Source: Punica granatum (lineage: Eukaryota; Streptophyta; Magnoliopsida; Myrtales; Lythraceae). Taken from it: a stretch of DNA of 64,000 bases. The notes beneath the pieces were generated by a model, which did not search any database, had not been told where the DNA came from, and saw nothing but the letters and a program-made list of their open reading frames with translations. The stretch lies in contig NC_045127.1 in the NCBI RefSeq assembly GCF_007655135.1, forward strand, positions 7,263,001-7,327,000, in the 5' to 3' direction. The translations under genes and the position numbers were made by a program. Within the stretch, counting starts at the first letter, position 1; each line of letters opens with the position of its first letter. This document shows, piece by piece, positions 24,342-35,600 of this stretch.

Positions 24342-24500
24342 AACATTCACAATCTCCTAAGTCGAGATTGGGATGTACGTGAAGATGCATCATATAATTT
24401 TTGAGAGGGACAACTTATGTGTTGACTGGTTTGCTATGCATTTTCTTAAGCTTTCTTTAGGTTTTTCTTTTCTTGATTCTATTTCCAACAGGTTGGACAC
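24342..24500 (+). pseudogene. Degraded RNase H C-terminus of a LINE (non-LTR) retrotransposon
   Basis: One frame encodes NIHNLLSRDWDV (24342-24377). After a frameshift near 24378, a second frame encodes HHIIFERDNLCVDWFAMHFL and LSLGFSFLDSI. This is the pattern of the RNase H-like domain (RVT_3) end found in plant LINE ORF2: an HI.RE.N.CADWLA core and the L.LGFH..DSP tail. The copy at 59.2 kb shows the same order (DIRSLCHRDW, then TEHIY, then YADWLANYA). No catalytic part remains. Confidence 0.6.
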
Positions 24501-25078
24501 AGCTATTAATAGAACTCCATACCCCATCTTTATATATTGTTCAATTTTGATAGGTTATGCCCGATTACCGCCAAAAAGGAGCTTAAATGACTTCAACAAG
24601 ACTTAGTAAATACTCAAATCTACATGTAAATAATCTGTTACATATATCTCACTGGATTCTCGATCAGAATTAATGTTATGTCGGGATGAGACTCCAATCA
24701 TTATTTCAGAACAGTAATTGCATGTATAAAGTCGATAATAGTCCAAATACTTTACAGTGGTCATATTACTTAGTTTTGGAATAACAAAAAAAAGTGAAAA
24801 CTCTTTTATTGAGATAATAAAAGGTCGTATTAGACTAATTAATGAATGATATCCAAGAGGTTGGATTTTAATGATTGCTCACACTCAATTTGAGGCTTCT
24901 CGATCTCACCATTCCCTAGATTAAATTGTTAAATTGGATTTTGGCTTTTGTCTCGTGTCTAGGAGGATCTTGTAGGAGAGTATACTATGAATTCATCAAC
25001 CCAGACAATAATGTTGATTTTGTCTTCGGATTAAAACCATGTGATCATTGTAATTGTTGTACCCCACTATCTTTTAAT

Positions 25079-25083
<5 letters not shown>

Positions 25084-25116
<33 letters not shown>
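25084..25116. repeat. (TA)n microsatellite
   Basis: About 16 TA dinucleotides. Confidence 0.95.
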
Positions 25117-25117
<1 letters not shown>

Positions 25118-27454
25118 TATAACCTTTATGTAAAAACAAAAGGCAAAAGAAAAAAAAGAAGAGGACGACGAAAAGAGAAAGGAGAACATGAATGAAATTT
25201 TCAAAGCAATTTCCCAATACGGAAAAAACAAAAAGAATAGATTTGAAAAGAAAAAGAATAATTCGTTACTCGAAGAAAATGAAAAATTATAGTGGGTTAA
25301 ATTGGGCTTTATCATAGTCAAGGCTCGATCCAAATCACGACGCCCTAATCGGCCCATAATTTGTCCGAATGGTATGTACCCAGTTGTAGCCTAACGGCCC
25401 GTCAGGGTTGTGGTCTAATTTCACGTTGGCCGTTGCCCACGTTACGTTTCTAATCTGCGACCAAGGGGTTCCCGGGTCAGCTTGCTCACACTTCAACTAG
25501 TTCACCTTCAAGGCGAGTCAAAAGAATGATTGCTGTGATGTTATGCATTACCGCATTAAACCCCTTTAAAATAATAGAATACTAGTAGGATATCGTTGTA
25601 ATGCAATGAGATACATGACAAAACATGATAAAAACGTCGTTCAATCTTTCACAATACAAAATGAAGCATAATTATCCAATTCCTCGAAAAGAATACATTA
25701 ATTAAATTAAATTACACTGACAAATAGCAGTGAATTTCAACAACATTGTAAGCATAATCTCGGGCCTCAAAATGTATATGCAATTTTAATGCCCGAGGGG
25801 AACTTGTGTTGGCACAAAATTAGGGGTGAAAATGTCAACGAGAGCAATAAGAAAACTCCCTTGACAGTGATATAATATTCCATGCGAGGGAAGGGACCAC
25901 ACGCTTATAAGCGGCTGAGTAATTAATTAATTAATATGATTTTAATTCAACCAGGACATGCAATGCAGCTCGAGCAATTATTCTTTTTAATTAATTATTT
26001 TTATACAAAGAAGGCCTTTTAAGTCTAGTAAAAAAAAAATTGAGTTAAATAAAGGGTCATATAATCTCTATAAATAATATTTTGATTATCAAGTGAGATC
26101 GTGTATTACTGCATTATGACTGATTTCTCTTATTAACACGTAATACCACTAACGTGAACTAAACTTATAAGTAATTTATTGATTATCTTGCGGAAGTGTG
26201 TGGCGCTGCCATATATATATCTCATTTCTCGTATATTTATTTATTCATTAATATTAAATATTCAATTAATAACCATTTGCCGTGTGCTATGGTCTAGGTA
26301 GGGAATGACTTTTTGCCTCGGGCCCCTAATAACGCCTTCCTTTTGATTTATAAATAATATAAATAAATCACCAAAAGAATATTGAATTATCTACTTTTCA
26401 ACACACACAGACGCTCTCATTTGGTCAGTCAGTCTTTCTAATTATTATCATATTATGTGACATAAGCATGTGATTAGGTGTTAATTAATTGTAATTAGAT
26501 TTTGACCGGTGCATGCATAAAAAGATTAATAACAATAATTGGATTTGTTGTTTACAAGTGACGAGGGGCTTTTGTGTACGGCGAATTGAGGTGGCTGTGC
26601 CCCCAAAATCCGTCCCCTTCTCCCGAGACATTATATGGAAATCCAATTATGATTCTCCCCCCCTTTAATGATATAAACTTTGATCTTATTTATAGATCCT
26701 TTCCTTCGCCCAAAATAAATAAAGGAAATAGCTCAAATATTTAACGGTAATGACCTCGAAATAAAGGTCACATAATAACTGAAAACTGAAATTGTCCAAA
26801 TATGAGAGAAGTCCATATATACCACGATACAATAATCAACTTTCATTTTTTTCATTCTATTTTCTTTTCTATTGATTTAATATTAGAAATTGAATTTTAT
26901 TAATGAATATTATCATAATTAGGTGAATCGCTACTAGCGTGGTTTCTTTTAAGATGAATCGCTACGGGGTTTCCTAATCCAAAAGGTTTTCCTTTTTCCC
27001 TGACTACAAGACCTCACAAGTTTCTTAATTTAAAAGGTTTCCTTTTTTTCTTTTCATAAGAGCTCTCGAATTAATCTTCGTATGTCCAAAATTGTACATA
27101 ATATGTGAGAAAACATATGTTAGCTTGCTCATAAAGTATGTTCATCCTCGTGGTATAGTATTTATGAGAAAATAAATAAAATGGTATAGTATATATGAGT
27201 TAAGATAAATGTATATATATCTTCGTGGTCAGGTCAAGACGATGCCTGAATATAATCAGTCTCAATCAATAGACCGAGAGTAGATGTGTTTGCACAAAAA
27301 ACATATATTTATGCATATATGTCGAGATAATTTGACAAATTTCGAGATAATATGTACAAATTCTAATAATTTATGCATATTTTTTCTTTTTTATTTTATG
27401 CCGAATAATTGATGCTCGCCAATGTTACTTAGACATAAAGAGCATGGAGTCATA

Positions 27455-27457
<3 letters not shown>

Positions 27458-27486
<29 letters not shown>
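27458..27486. repeat. (TA)n microsatellite
   Basis: About 14 TA dinucleotides. Confidence 0.95.
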
Positions 27487-27488
<2 letters not shown>

Positions 27489-27770
27489 ATACATAATACA
27501 TTAAAAGCTCTCACAAATTCGGCTAATTAAATTGTTTACATGATGTTTTTCCCCCTGAGAATTGGGGGGTGGATAATTTTTTAGAGGTCAATTGGCAAGA
27601 AAATACAGTATATTGTTCAATAAATTATTATGCTTCATTATTTTGATGTTGGCCTTACATAGTGATGGAAAAATGATGACTAAGAGTCTTTTCCTTTTAT
27701 AGGAATAATCATGAAACGAGCTAAGGGACTAAAGGATGAGGAAGAATTATCCCATCAGAAAAGAATTGCA

Positions 27771-27798
<28 letters not shown>
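27771..27798. repeat. (AT)n microsatellite
   Basis: About 14 AT dinucleotides, 0.3 kb from the previous run. Confidence 0.95.
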
Positions 27799-27804
<6 letters not shown>

Positions 27805-29584
27805 AATTACATATTGTAACTGTTGTGAATGTGGCATAGAGGCAATCTTGTCGAGTCAAACGTGTATCTTTCGCTTTAGATATGAGGATTTATCACGTGG
27901 AAATTGAATAAAACACGATAAATCTCAGACGGGAAGAGATTACTGATTTAATTTAAATGCTGTCTCCGTTTTAGATTTCAACAACTAGGACCACACCGCT
28001 ATAGCTAGATATTGACATATCGACTGGAGCTTATTACGTGAAATTGAGGTAAATGATGAGATGGGAAAGAAAATGCGACATGTCTCCAGGGGAAGATAGA
28101 TTATACTTTTGACGCGAAATTGTACTACACATCACGTAACGTATTTCCCGGCTCTTGGACCCGATACAACAGTTGGTCAATATGATTGCGTGTAGCTTAG
28201 ATTCAATGAGATTACTAAATAGCAAAAACAAAAATAAATCTAATTGATCATAAGGAAAACATGTTGTACTTTAATTTAACGAAGTGTGGCGCTCTTTTAT
28301 TTAAATAAGGTTAATAACGTAGCCCTCAAAATTAATTAGATCTGCCGTCGGATTGCTTGCAACAACAATTAAATTATTACTTGAAATCGTACGTACGTAC
28401 ACCTCAGCAAGCTAGGTTTTTTTTTTAACCTTTTACGTGGGAGATGATTAATTCAATTTGTTAATAACCCTAATTCTTGATGCTTCAGATTAGTTTACGT
28501 GTGGAGCGATTTTTTTTTTTTTAATTCAGAGGTGTTGACCTATAAATACATACAAACAACACACATATATATATTGAGACAATGACTGTCACGAAGGGAT
28601 TCATAATCAGCGGAATGGATTCACGGAACAAAACCGTGACTTGGGTCAACTAGAAAATCGATTACAATAAAGAATTCGAGAGACGGGAAAAGATAACAAT
28701 TTTCTTGGTTGGAACCCTAATTGTCCAGCACGGGGATGTTCCATCATGTTTCAATATCATGATCTCTTTCATTTTTTTCTTTTTCTTCCACAAAATAAGA
28801 CAAAAAAACGAGGGAAGCCAATGGAAAGCAGAGAGAGATGCCAGGAGTTTTTACTCCCATCGCGTCGCATCGCACTACGAAAACTATAATAAGACGTTCG
28901 TGTTTTCGTATCTATCAATATTCATAATAATTTACCATTCTTTTCATGCAACATCAACTCATTTTCTGACTAGCTAGCTAGACAACAGCTTCGCAATCTA
29001 TATTCCAAACGGGACAAACATATGTGACAATATAAGAAACGATTATCCCGGTAAAATTTGTTGTTCAAATGCCGAGTGGTTAACTAATTAAGGTTACGGT
29101 ACGATATTACAGACATATAGATGATACAATCTCGTCTCTCTTGCACTTTCCAAAACCGAAAATCGAAGCCTCTCTTTATCGATTTTGGGTTGGTCACAGT
29201 TGGCTTTCGAAGGTCATGTTCTGTATATTAATGCATATGGGTTGAAATATCAAACTTCCTTTTTCTTTTCACTATGGTCGGAAGATGGTAAAAGCGGGGG
29301 GAGGAACCCTTAATTGTTTCCAAGGGGGGACGGTCAGAAAAGTATGCGCGGGTTTTCCGGTGCAAGGACGAATATGGATAAAGAACAGACGATGCCCTGA
29401 CACGTGGCACTCCTCCCACCTTTGGATCAGACTGGAGCCACAACCCGGCTCATGTTCTTAAAATTACCCGGGCACGCTAGCTAGCTAGCTAGCTACCTTG
29501 CTTGGATGTGTAATGTAATTGATAAATTGTGTCTCATGTGAAAAAATGGACTAAAAAGTTATTTCCATTATTGAAGTATCGAGA

Positions 29585-29665
29585 TTGAGTCTTGTTGGAC
29601 CGATTCGACTCGATCCTAGCTAGATTAGTCTGGGCCAATAGAACTTTTGGCTTACTAGGCGATGC
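29585..29665 (+). mobile_element. SINE family A, copy 3 (3' fragment)
   Basis: CGATTCGACTCGATCCTAGC followed by GATTAGTCTGGGCCAATAGA and ACTTTTGGCTTACTAGGCGA aligns with the 3' part of copy 6 at 50.1 kb on the opposite strand. Only the tail of the element is present. Confidence 0.45.
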
Positions 29666-29734
29666 AGAAGGGAAAAAAAAATATTCATCTACTTATATAG
29701 AATTCTATCAAATATTTATATTTTTTTCGATATT

Positions 29735-29845
29735 TATCTTGATACCTGAAAATTTAACAGATGCCAACTAATTCAATTCGAGTCGATTCAACCAGCTAAA
29801 TGAGTAAAACTCTCATAGTATATGAATTTTCTCCCTTCACAAATA
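29735..29845 (-). mobile_element. SINE family A, copy 4
   Basis: The minus strand reads GTGAAGGGAGAAAATTCATA, GAGAGTTTTACTCATTTAGC, GGTTGAATCGACTCGAATTG and then TTTTCAGGTATCAAGA. The blocks are the same, in the same order, as copy 1. The tRNA-like head is missing or decayed. Confidence 0.55.
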
Positions 29846-30144
29846 TTTATATTTTTAGGTATAACTAATTGGCACTTACAAGTATTCACTTAATTCTTTT
29901 TATTATTAATAAGTGGTTAAAGATCCCCCAAGTTTTTTTTTAATTAATAATGCATAATGATCTCCTAAGTTGTAGGTATCATTTTCATGATTTATGCATA
30001 ATAAATCTTTTGATCTTCTGGCTTAATGGGAATCGACAACTTTGAGCTACGATATTTCGCAAACTATAACACCCGGTTGGCGGCAATGGCGTAATATATA
30101 TGCAAACTCTATCGTAGCATCACTGATAGTCCAAAGCCAACTGC

Positions 30145-30310
30145 AAGATAACTATTAAGGACCGGTTCAAACAATTTGATGCCTATTCGCATAAAATGAG
30201 AGGTCTTGAATTCTGATTTTATAAATGAAAAAAAATTATCGTGAGAATTTTATAAGATCCGACTCGACTCGAACTGGATGATAAAGGACCCGTTAAATTC
30301 CCAGATATCA
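30145..30310 (+). mobile_element. SINE family A, copy 5
   Basis: The plus strand has GAGGTCTTGAATTCTGATTT (B-box-like) and GTGAGAATTTTATAAGATCC. It continues GACTCGACTCGAACTGGATG and ends near CCCAGATATCAATG, aligned with copies 1 and 4. The 5' head is diverged. Confidence 0.55.
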
Positions 30311-30681
30311 ATGCACACATCGAAAAACCAACTCGAGATATATATAGTTTTAATTATATATGTCTTAAGCTCGAGAAGTTATTGAGTGATCGTATATCGC
30401 CATGTGACGTGAGAAAACACCAATCAAATTACATGAAACTATGGACTTGATACTAATCACTCAAATAATTATCATAATTATTATTTATTAAAGAATTCTT
30501 ATTGATTCTTTCTCATCACGTTATTTGATGTATGATCATCTAAAATTTTCCCTTAACCTCACCCGTAGTTAAATTTGTCCCCCTCTGTTCTCTCTCAAGG
30601 GTACACAACCAGAGCAAACAAAGTCTTAGTTTTTTTTTTTAAACGTAACAAAAAAAGTCCGAGTTTTTTTATAGAGATAGA

Positions 30682-30961
30682 AAGAGAGAGAGAGAGAGTT
30701 GTTTGTCTTAAATGAGGGAGTCTAGCAGAGAGAGAGAGAGAGAGAAGGTTTATGGCGCAGTGCCCATGGCGGCGTCGCAGGGAGCTCTAATTCCGTGCCA
30801 TTATTGCATCGAACTCCGATAGAAAGATAAAAACTGCAGCTCAACCCCTCTCACCCCCAACCCGCACCCCCCCCCCCCCGGAAAAAAAAAAAAAAAGAAG
30901 ATAGTACCTTTCTCTCTCTCTCTCTCTCTCTCACATTCTCTCGTACTACTTTAACTACAGT

Positions 30962-30993
<32 letters not shown>
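30682..30993. promoter_or_regulatory. GA/CT tract cluster in the 5' region of the SRS5-like gene
   Basis: (GA)n occurs at 30682-30698 and 30727-30745. (CT)n occurs at 30910-30932 and 30965-30993. A C13 run followed by an A14 run lies at 30867-30895. GA/CT arrays of this kind are binding platforms for plant BASIC PENTACYSTEINE (GAGA-binding) factors and are common in leaders of developmental regulators. The transcription start is not visible, so promoter versus 5' UTR is undecided. Confidence 0.6.
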
Positions 30994-30996
<3 letters not shown>

Positions 30997-31129
30997 CTCA
31001 CTCTTCTCAATCTCCATCACTAGACCAGACCCTGTTCCTCTTAACCCTAACGCCCATAAAAGAGAAGAGAATCGAGCTGATCCATATCGGCTAGCTGTTG
31101 TTGGGACGTTGGGGTGGATCCAGCTTGAC

Positions 31130-31198
31130 ATGGATTTGCACCCGAGATCGGGGGGGCTGAGGTGGAGTAGCTGCAAATGGCTGGCTGGTTCTATCTAG
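31130..31198 (+). other. Upstream ORF overlapping the SRS5-like start codon
   Basis: An ATG at 31130 opens a 22-codon frame that ends with TAG at 31196-31198, 20 bases inside the main coding region and in another frame. If the mRNA starts upstream of 31130, this uORF would reduce initiation at 31177 and could regulate translation. The encoded peptide resembles nothing known to me. Confidence 0.5.
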
Positions 31199-32618
31199 GC
31201 AGCGCCAGGGACCACCTTAGTAAAGCCGAGGAAGAAGCTGCCGAGGAGCAGGGAGGAGGAGGAGATCATCGAGCCGCGATCTACGGCGCAAACACGACCG
31301 GCAACAAGGGTTTCGAGCTATGGCCCCAGTTCTTCCCCTCGTTTGGGGTGGGTCTTAACATTAACGGTGGTGGCGGTGGAAATAACAGCCATAATAATAG
31401 TAACAATAGTGGTAGTAGTGCCAGCGGCGTGAGGAGGGCCGCCACCGGGTTGATCGATTTCTCGGATGAGTGTTGGAGATCGTCCACGACGTCGGGTGGG
31501 ATGAGGCAGGGGGGGCTCGGCGGCGGCGGCATAAACTGCCAGGACTGCGGCAACCAGGCCAAGAAAGACTGCACCCACATGAGGTGCCGGACTTGCTGCA
31601 AGAACCGAGGGTTTCAGTGCCAAACCCACGTCAAGAGCACCTGGGTCCCCGCCGCTAAGCGTCGCGAGCGCCAGCAGCAGCTCGCAGCTGCTATGCAGCA
31701 GCAGCAGCAACCGCAGCAGTTCCGGCTCATCGAGCACCCGAAGAGGCAGAGGGAGGATCCTAACCATCATCAGACGCAGCAGCTCGCCACTCGACCGTCT
31801 TCAGGTAGTGTTGTCGTGTTCTCGTTGTCGATCGCCAGTTGTCTCAAACCTGTTTCTGCTTCCAAAGGCAACGAGCAGAGGAAGTATCGTATATGTATAT
31901 GTACAAGAAGATTTTTAAAGGAAGAGAGTGTGAAGAAGTCCACTTCCACAGTCATCTTCTCTACCTAACCCTCCATCCCTTTTTCCCTCTCTACCTCAGT
32001 CTTTTCTTCTTTGCCAATTAGCTTTTCGTGTCTCTGCCGGCCACTGTTTGCTAGTAAACTGACCAGGAAAAAGGTTTCAGACGCACACATTTGCCAGTTG
32101 CCACACTCATTTAAGAAAAAAGCCCTTGCTTTAGCGTCCTTTTACATTTGTTGCCTCTGATTTACTTGGTCTGTGTGTGTGTCTTTCACTTCTTCTTCCC
32201 TTGCTCCTCTCTCATGATGAGTGGTCTTGTGAATTTCTCATTAGGGTTGGAGGTCAGACAACAGTTCCCGCCCGAGGTGAGCTCTCCAGCGCTCTTCCGG
32301 TGCATGCGGGTGAGCGGGATGGAGGACGCCGACGAGGAGTTCGCGTACCAGACCTCGGTCAACATTGCGGGGCACGTCTTCAAGGGAATTCTCTACGACC
32401 ACGGTCCGGAGAGCCGGTACACTGGTGTGGGGGGTGGTGAGGGGTCCTCGGGAGGGGGAGGAGCCCAACAGTATCTAATGGCTGGATCTACTGCAGCCAC
32501 TACCTCGGCAGCAGCTGCCACTGGCAGCAACCCTACCATGATCGACCCTTCACTGTATCCGGCTCCACCCTATGCGCTTATGGCCGGTACGCAATTCTTC
32601 CAACCACCGAGGTCCTAA
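31177..32618 (+). CDS. SRS5: SHI/STY-related sequence transcription factor (SRS5-like), complete, 2 exons
   Basis: Nuclear transcription factor of the SHI/STYLISH family, which activates auxin biosynthesis (YUCCA) genes and shapes gynoecium, stamens and leaves. Exons 31177-31804 and 32245-32618, joined TCA G|GG, give 333 aa. The N-terminus MAGWFYLG and the following NKGFELWPQ match the SRS5/STY branch. The RING-like zinc finger is at about 120-150 ([13 protein letters not shown], then [12 protein letters not shown]), followed by [14 protein letters not shown]. Exon 2 carries the family domain: [50 protein letters not shown] and the C-terminus [11 protein letters not shown]. The hallmark IGGH is IAGH here. 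Gly, Asn/Ser and Gln runs are typical of the family. The 440-bp intron is the only one. GA/CT tracts and a uORF lie upstream. Confidence 0.95.
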
Positions 32619-35600
32619 AATTGACAGGATCATCATCGATTCATGGAATTAATTGCCACCTAGCTCGCTAGCTCTTGACCGCATTTGCTCGTAGTTAGCT
32701 ACTTCCTTAATATTGTCCTTCTAGGGCTCGTAAAGTGAACATCATTTTCTTTCGTTAACACATCGATCAAACTAGCGGGGCAGATTGTTCCTTTTTGTGT
32801 CACTGTTGTACGTTGATGTTCTAATTAATTTGGTTTAGCGCATAGGAATTAAGTCGACGACAGACAATCATCTTGAGAGAGGAAGAGGGAATGGGAATTG
32901 GTTATCAATTACTATGTGGATGTTTGTCCTTTCTAATTTATGAGAATTTTCTTTCAAGAATTCATGGCTACATATATAATGTATATATATATATATATTT
33001 TTCTTTTTGGTTAATTCCATGGCTATATTTTGAAAATCTTGGCTTGGAAGCTGACAAAATCCATATTATTAATATTGCATCTCTCCTCAATTATACCAAT
33101 CTGCAGGAATTTCAATCTTGCCATCTCACTTATTCTATTATCATCGTCTAATCAATTTGCAATATCTCACGGCTCATTAATTAGGGTAATAACAAAATTA
33201 TCTATCAAAAAATGGATAATAACGAAATTAATCTTCTTCTTCTTCTTCTTTCTTTCTCCTTTTCTTTAATTGCAGTATGAGTATACTAAATTTATTTTTA
33301 TCAAGATTAAATTGGAGAAATTGTTTTTCATACTACTAATTAATTAACTCAGAACTTTAAAATCCTTTATAAAAGTGTCGAAGACCTCTCACACACATTC
33401 CATGTGGCATATGCATAATTCCTTCTGGATTATTTCTGTTTATTCCATGTTGGTTTTTGTCATATATGTGCAAGCATAAGCGGGCATTGTTCTTCTTCCA
33501 TTGAGAAACAATATAATGAATTTCCCTTTTGGTTTTATGGAGACGGAATAAGTTCGGTTTATTCTTAGTTGGAGGATGATAATAAGTACACTTTCTGGTT
33601 GGTGTAGAACTCGAAGCTGCCTTTTTCCCATTTATCCGTTTGCTTGCCGGTCGAATGAAAATTAAAATGGGAATGTAGCAGGTTTCGTGTTTGGCTATGC
33701 AAAGAATTTAAAGCCTACATAAATAATTTTTATTCAATCTCTCTCCCTCTTTCTCTCTCACTGTTCCTTACTTTTCTGATTTCCTTTTTTTCAAATTTGA
33801 ACTTGCTTGCATGGATTTGCAAGTGACAAACTGATGTTCCCAGCATCGAAGCAACAACTCATAATAATCCAAAATCAATTTATTTCTCTGGGTCTTTCTT
33901 TCTTCCCTGTGAAATGCAAATATAAGCCACCGTGTGTAACAAATACATAATTTTCGGATACCCGGATACACGCCAAAAAATATTACTAATGTGTGTACTA
34001 TTACATATATCTAAATAAGTTTTTCTCTTTTCCTTCAAATACAATAGTTGTTGTAACAAAAATGAAAAATTCTCCAAGCCAACCACTTTTTATATATTTT
34101 TCATGGTTCTCAATGATTTTATGATGACAGACAAAGTGGTCATTTCACTACTGTGGCACAGTCTTTGCTATATATCAATAGGATGTGTTTTAAAGTTTTA
34201 TGTTTGTATATTATTGCTCATGATAACATACTATAGCACTGATAGTTTTCTTCTTGTTTCTGTGATATCGAACATCATTAGTATTCTGTTGGTGACCTAA
34301 GAAATGTTCATCCAGCTTTAAAAAGTGATATTTTAATACTATGATATGTCTGCCTTAGTATATATAGCTACATTTGTTCTTGGGTGAAACTTATAGCTCT
34401 ATATTTCAATTATCACCATTTGTCTTCGGTCACATTCATTTCCTTTTCTTTTTTTGGAATAATACTGGGCACAAGAAAAAAATAAACACCCATTTATTTT
34501 GTTTCACATAGCAAAAGAAAATTCCTGTATTTATCAAAAATGAAAAAAAAAATTAACAAAATGTTGGTTGAGTGAGAAGTAGTTTTAACTCTCATAATGA
34601 AGAGAATAGAAGTTCGAGTTTTGGGAAGCGTACTTGTTGGGATGGAGAATAACCTTTATTGTTCGATTTCTTGGAATTGCTATAATAATGTTTCTTATAA
34701 TTTTATAAAAAAAGAACAAAAAAAGGTCTCAACAGTTGCATGTATCAGTAATGAGCTTGTGCATGTAAAAATGGTGATTTTTTCGAAAAAAGGATTTCTT
34801 TGTATTAAACAGTTTTTTAATTAATTTTATTATCAAACATTGATCCAGAGATCAAAGAGCTAAAACCATTGTCCTACCATCTCATCTTTATCTTTTCTCA
34901 CACCATTTAATGGAGATAAATTCTTAAGATTAATACTTTTCATGGGAGCTATGAAATCTATGAATTACAGTGATCTGACTTTGCCCATACTTGCGCATAA
35001 ATGGTTAAGTATAATTGGCATTTATACCAACTACAACCTGCAAAGCAACAACGTTTAGCAGCCGGAATAGACATATAAAGATGTGACATGCATGCTGCAT
35101 AATTAATTTATGTATGCATGTATATATATGTATGTGTGTATTTTTGTGTGCGATGTGAGATGTGCATTCATTATATTCAGCTGATAATTGTTAAATGCTC
35201 CTGCAAGTATGTGCATGTGATTGCATGTAATGCTATACATATGTCTGTATACCTTGTATGTAAAGACTAGAGAAACTAGTGCGCATATGTAGGCTAATTA
35301 GGGGGAGTACGTACGTATGCGATGATAGAAGTTAATGTGGGTTTCCATAGATTGCCTGATTTGGTACTCATGAAAGGAACATAAAAGTCTGTGAAAATTT
35401 TCCTTAACTTTGTAATACTGAACCAATACATGTGATCTCGTCTTCCAAATGACTGCGACAAGTCTTTCTCTATATATAATTTATAAACCAATTTTCTAAC
35501 TTTTTCTGCAATTCTTTTTTTCCCCCCTCCACCGATGGACTGCATGGGAGTTCTATTTATATACTTATATATATATATATATATAGTTTTTTTATAACTT

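Larger units (their letters stand above)
19684..31176. other. Gene-free 11.5-kb block between SLAH and SRS5-like genes
   Basis: No intact protein gene was recognised. Contents: MITE 3 (20065-20420), a cluster of GGCCCA/TGGGCC motifs plus telo-box-like TAGGGTTT repeats (20660-20890), a nested hairpin (21396-21482), foldback element 2 (23272-23700), a LINE RNase H remnant (24342-24500), (TA)n runs at 25.1, 27.5 and 27.8 kb, three SINE-family-A copies (29585-29665, 29735-29845, 30145-30310), and GA/CT tracts (30682-30993) upstream of the SRS5-like gene. Confidence 0.7.

Noticed and set aside
24373..24606. A real 77-aa gene
   Set aside because: Its sequence matches the degraded RNase H tail of LINE elements and is frameshifted relative to its upstream part.
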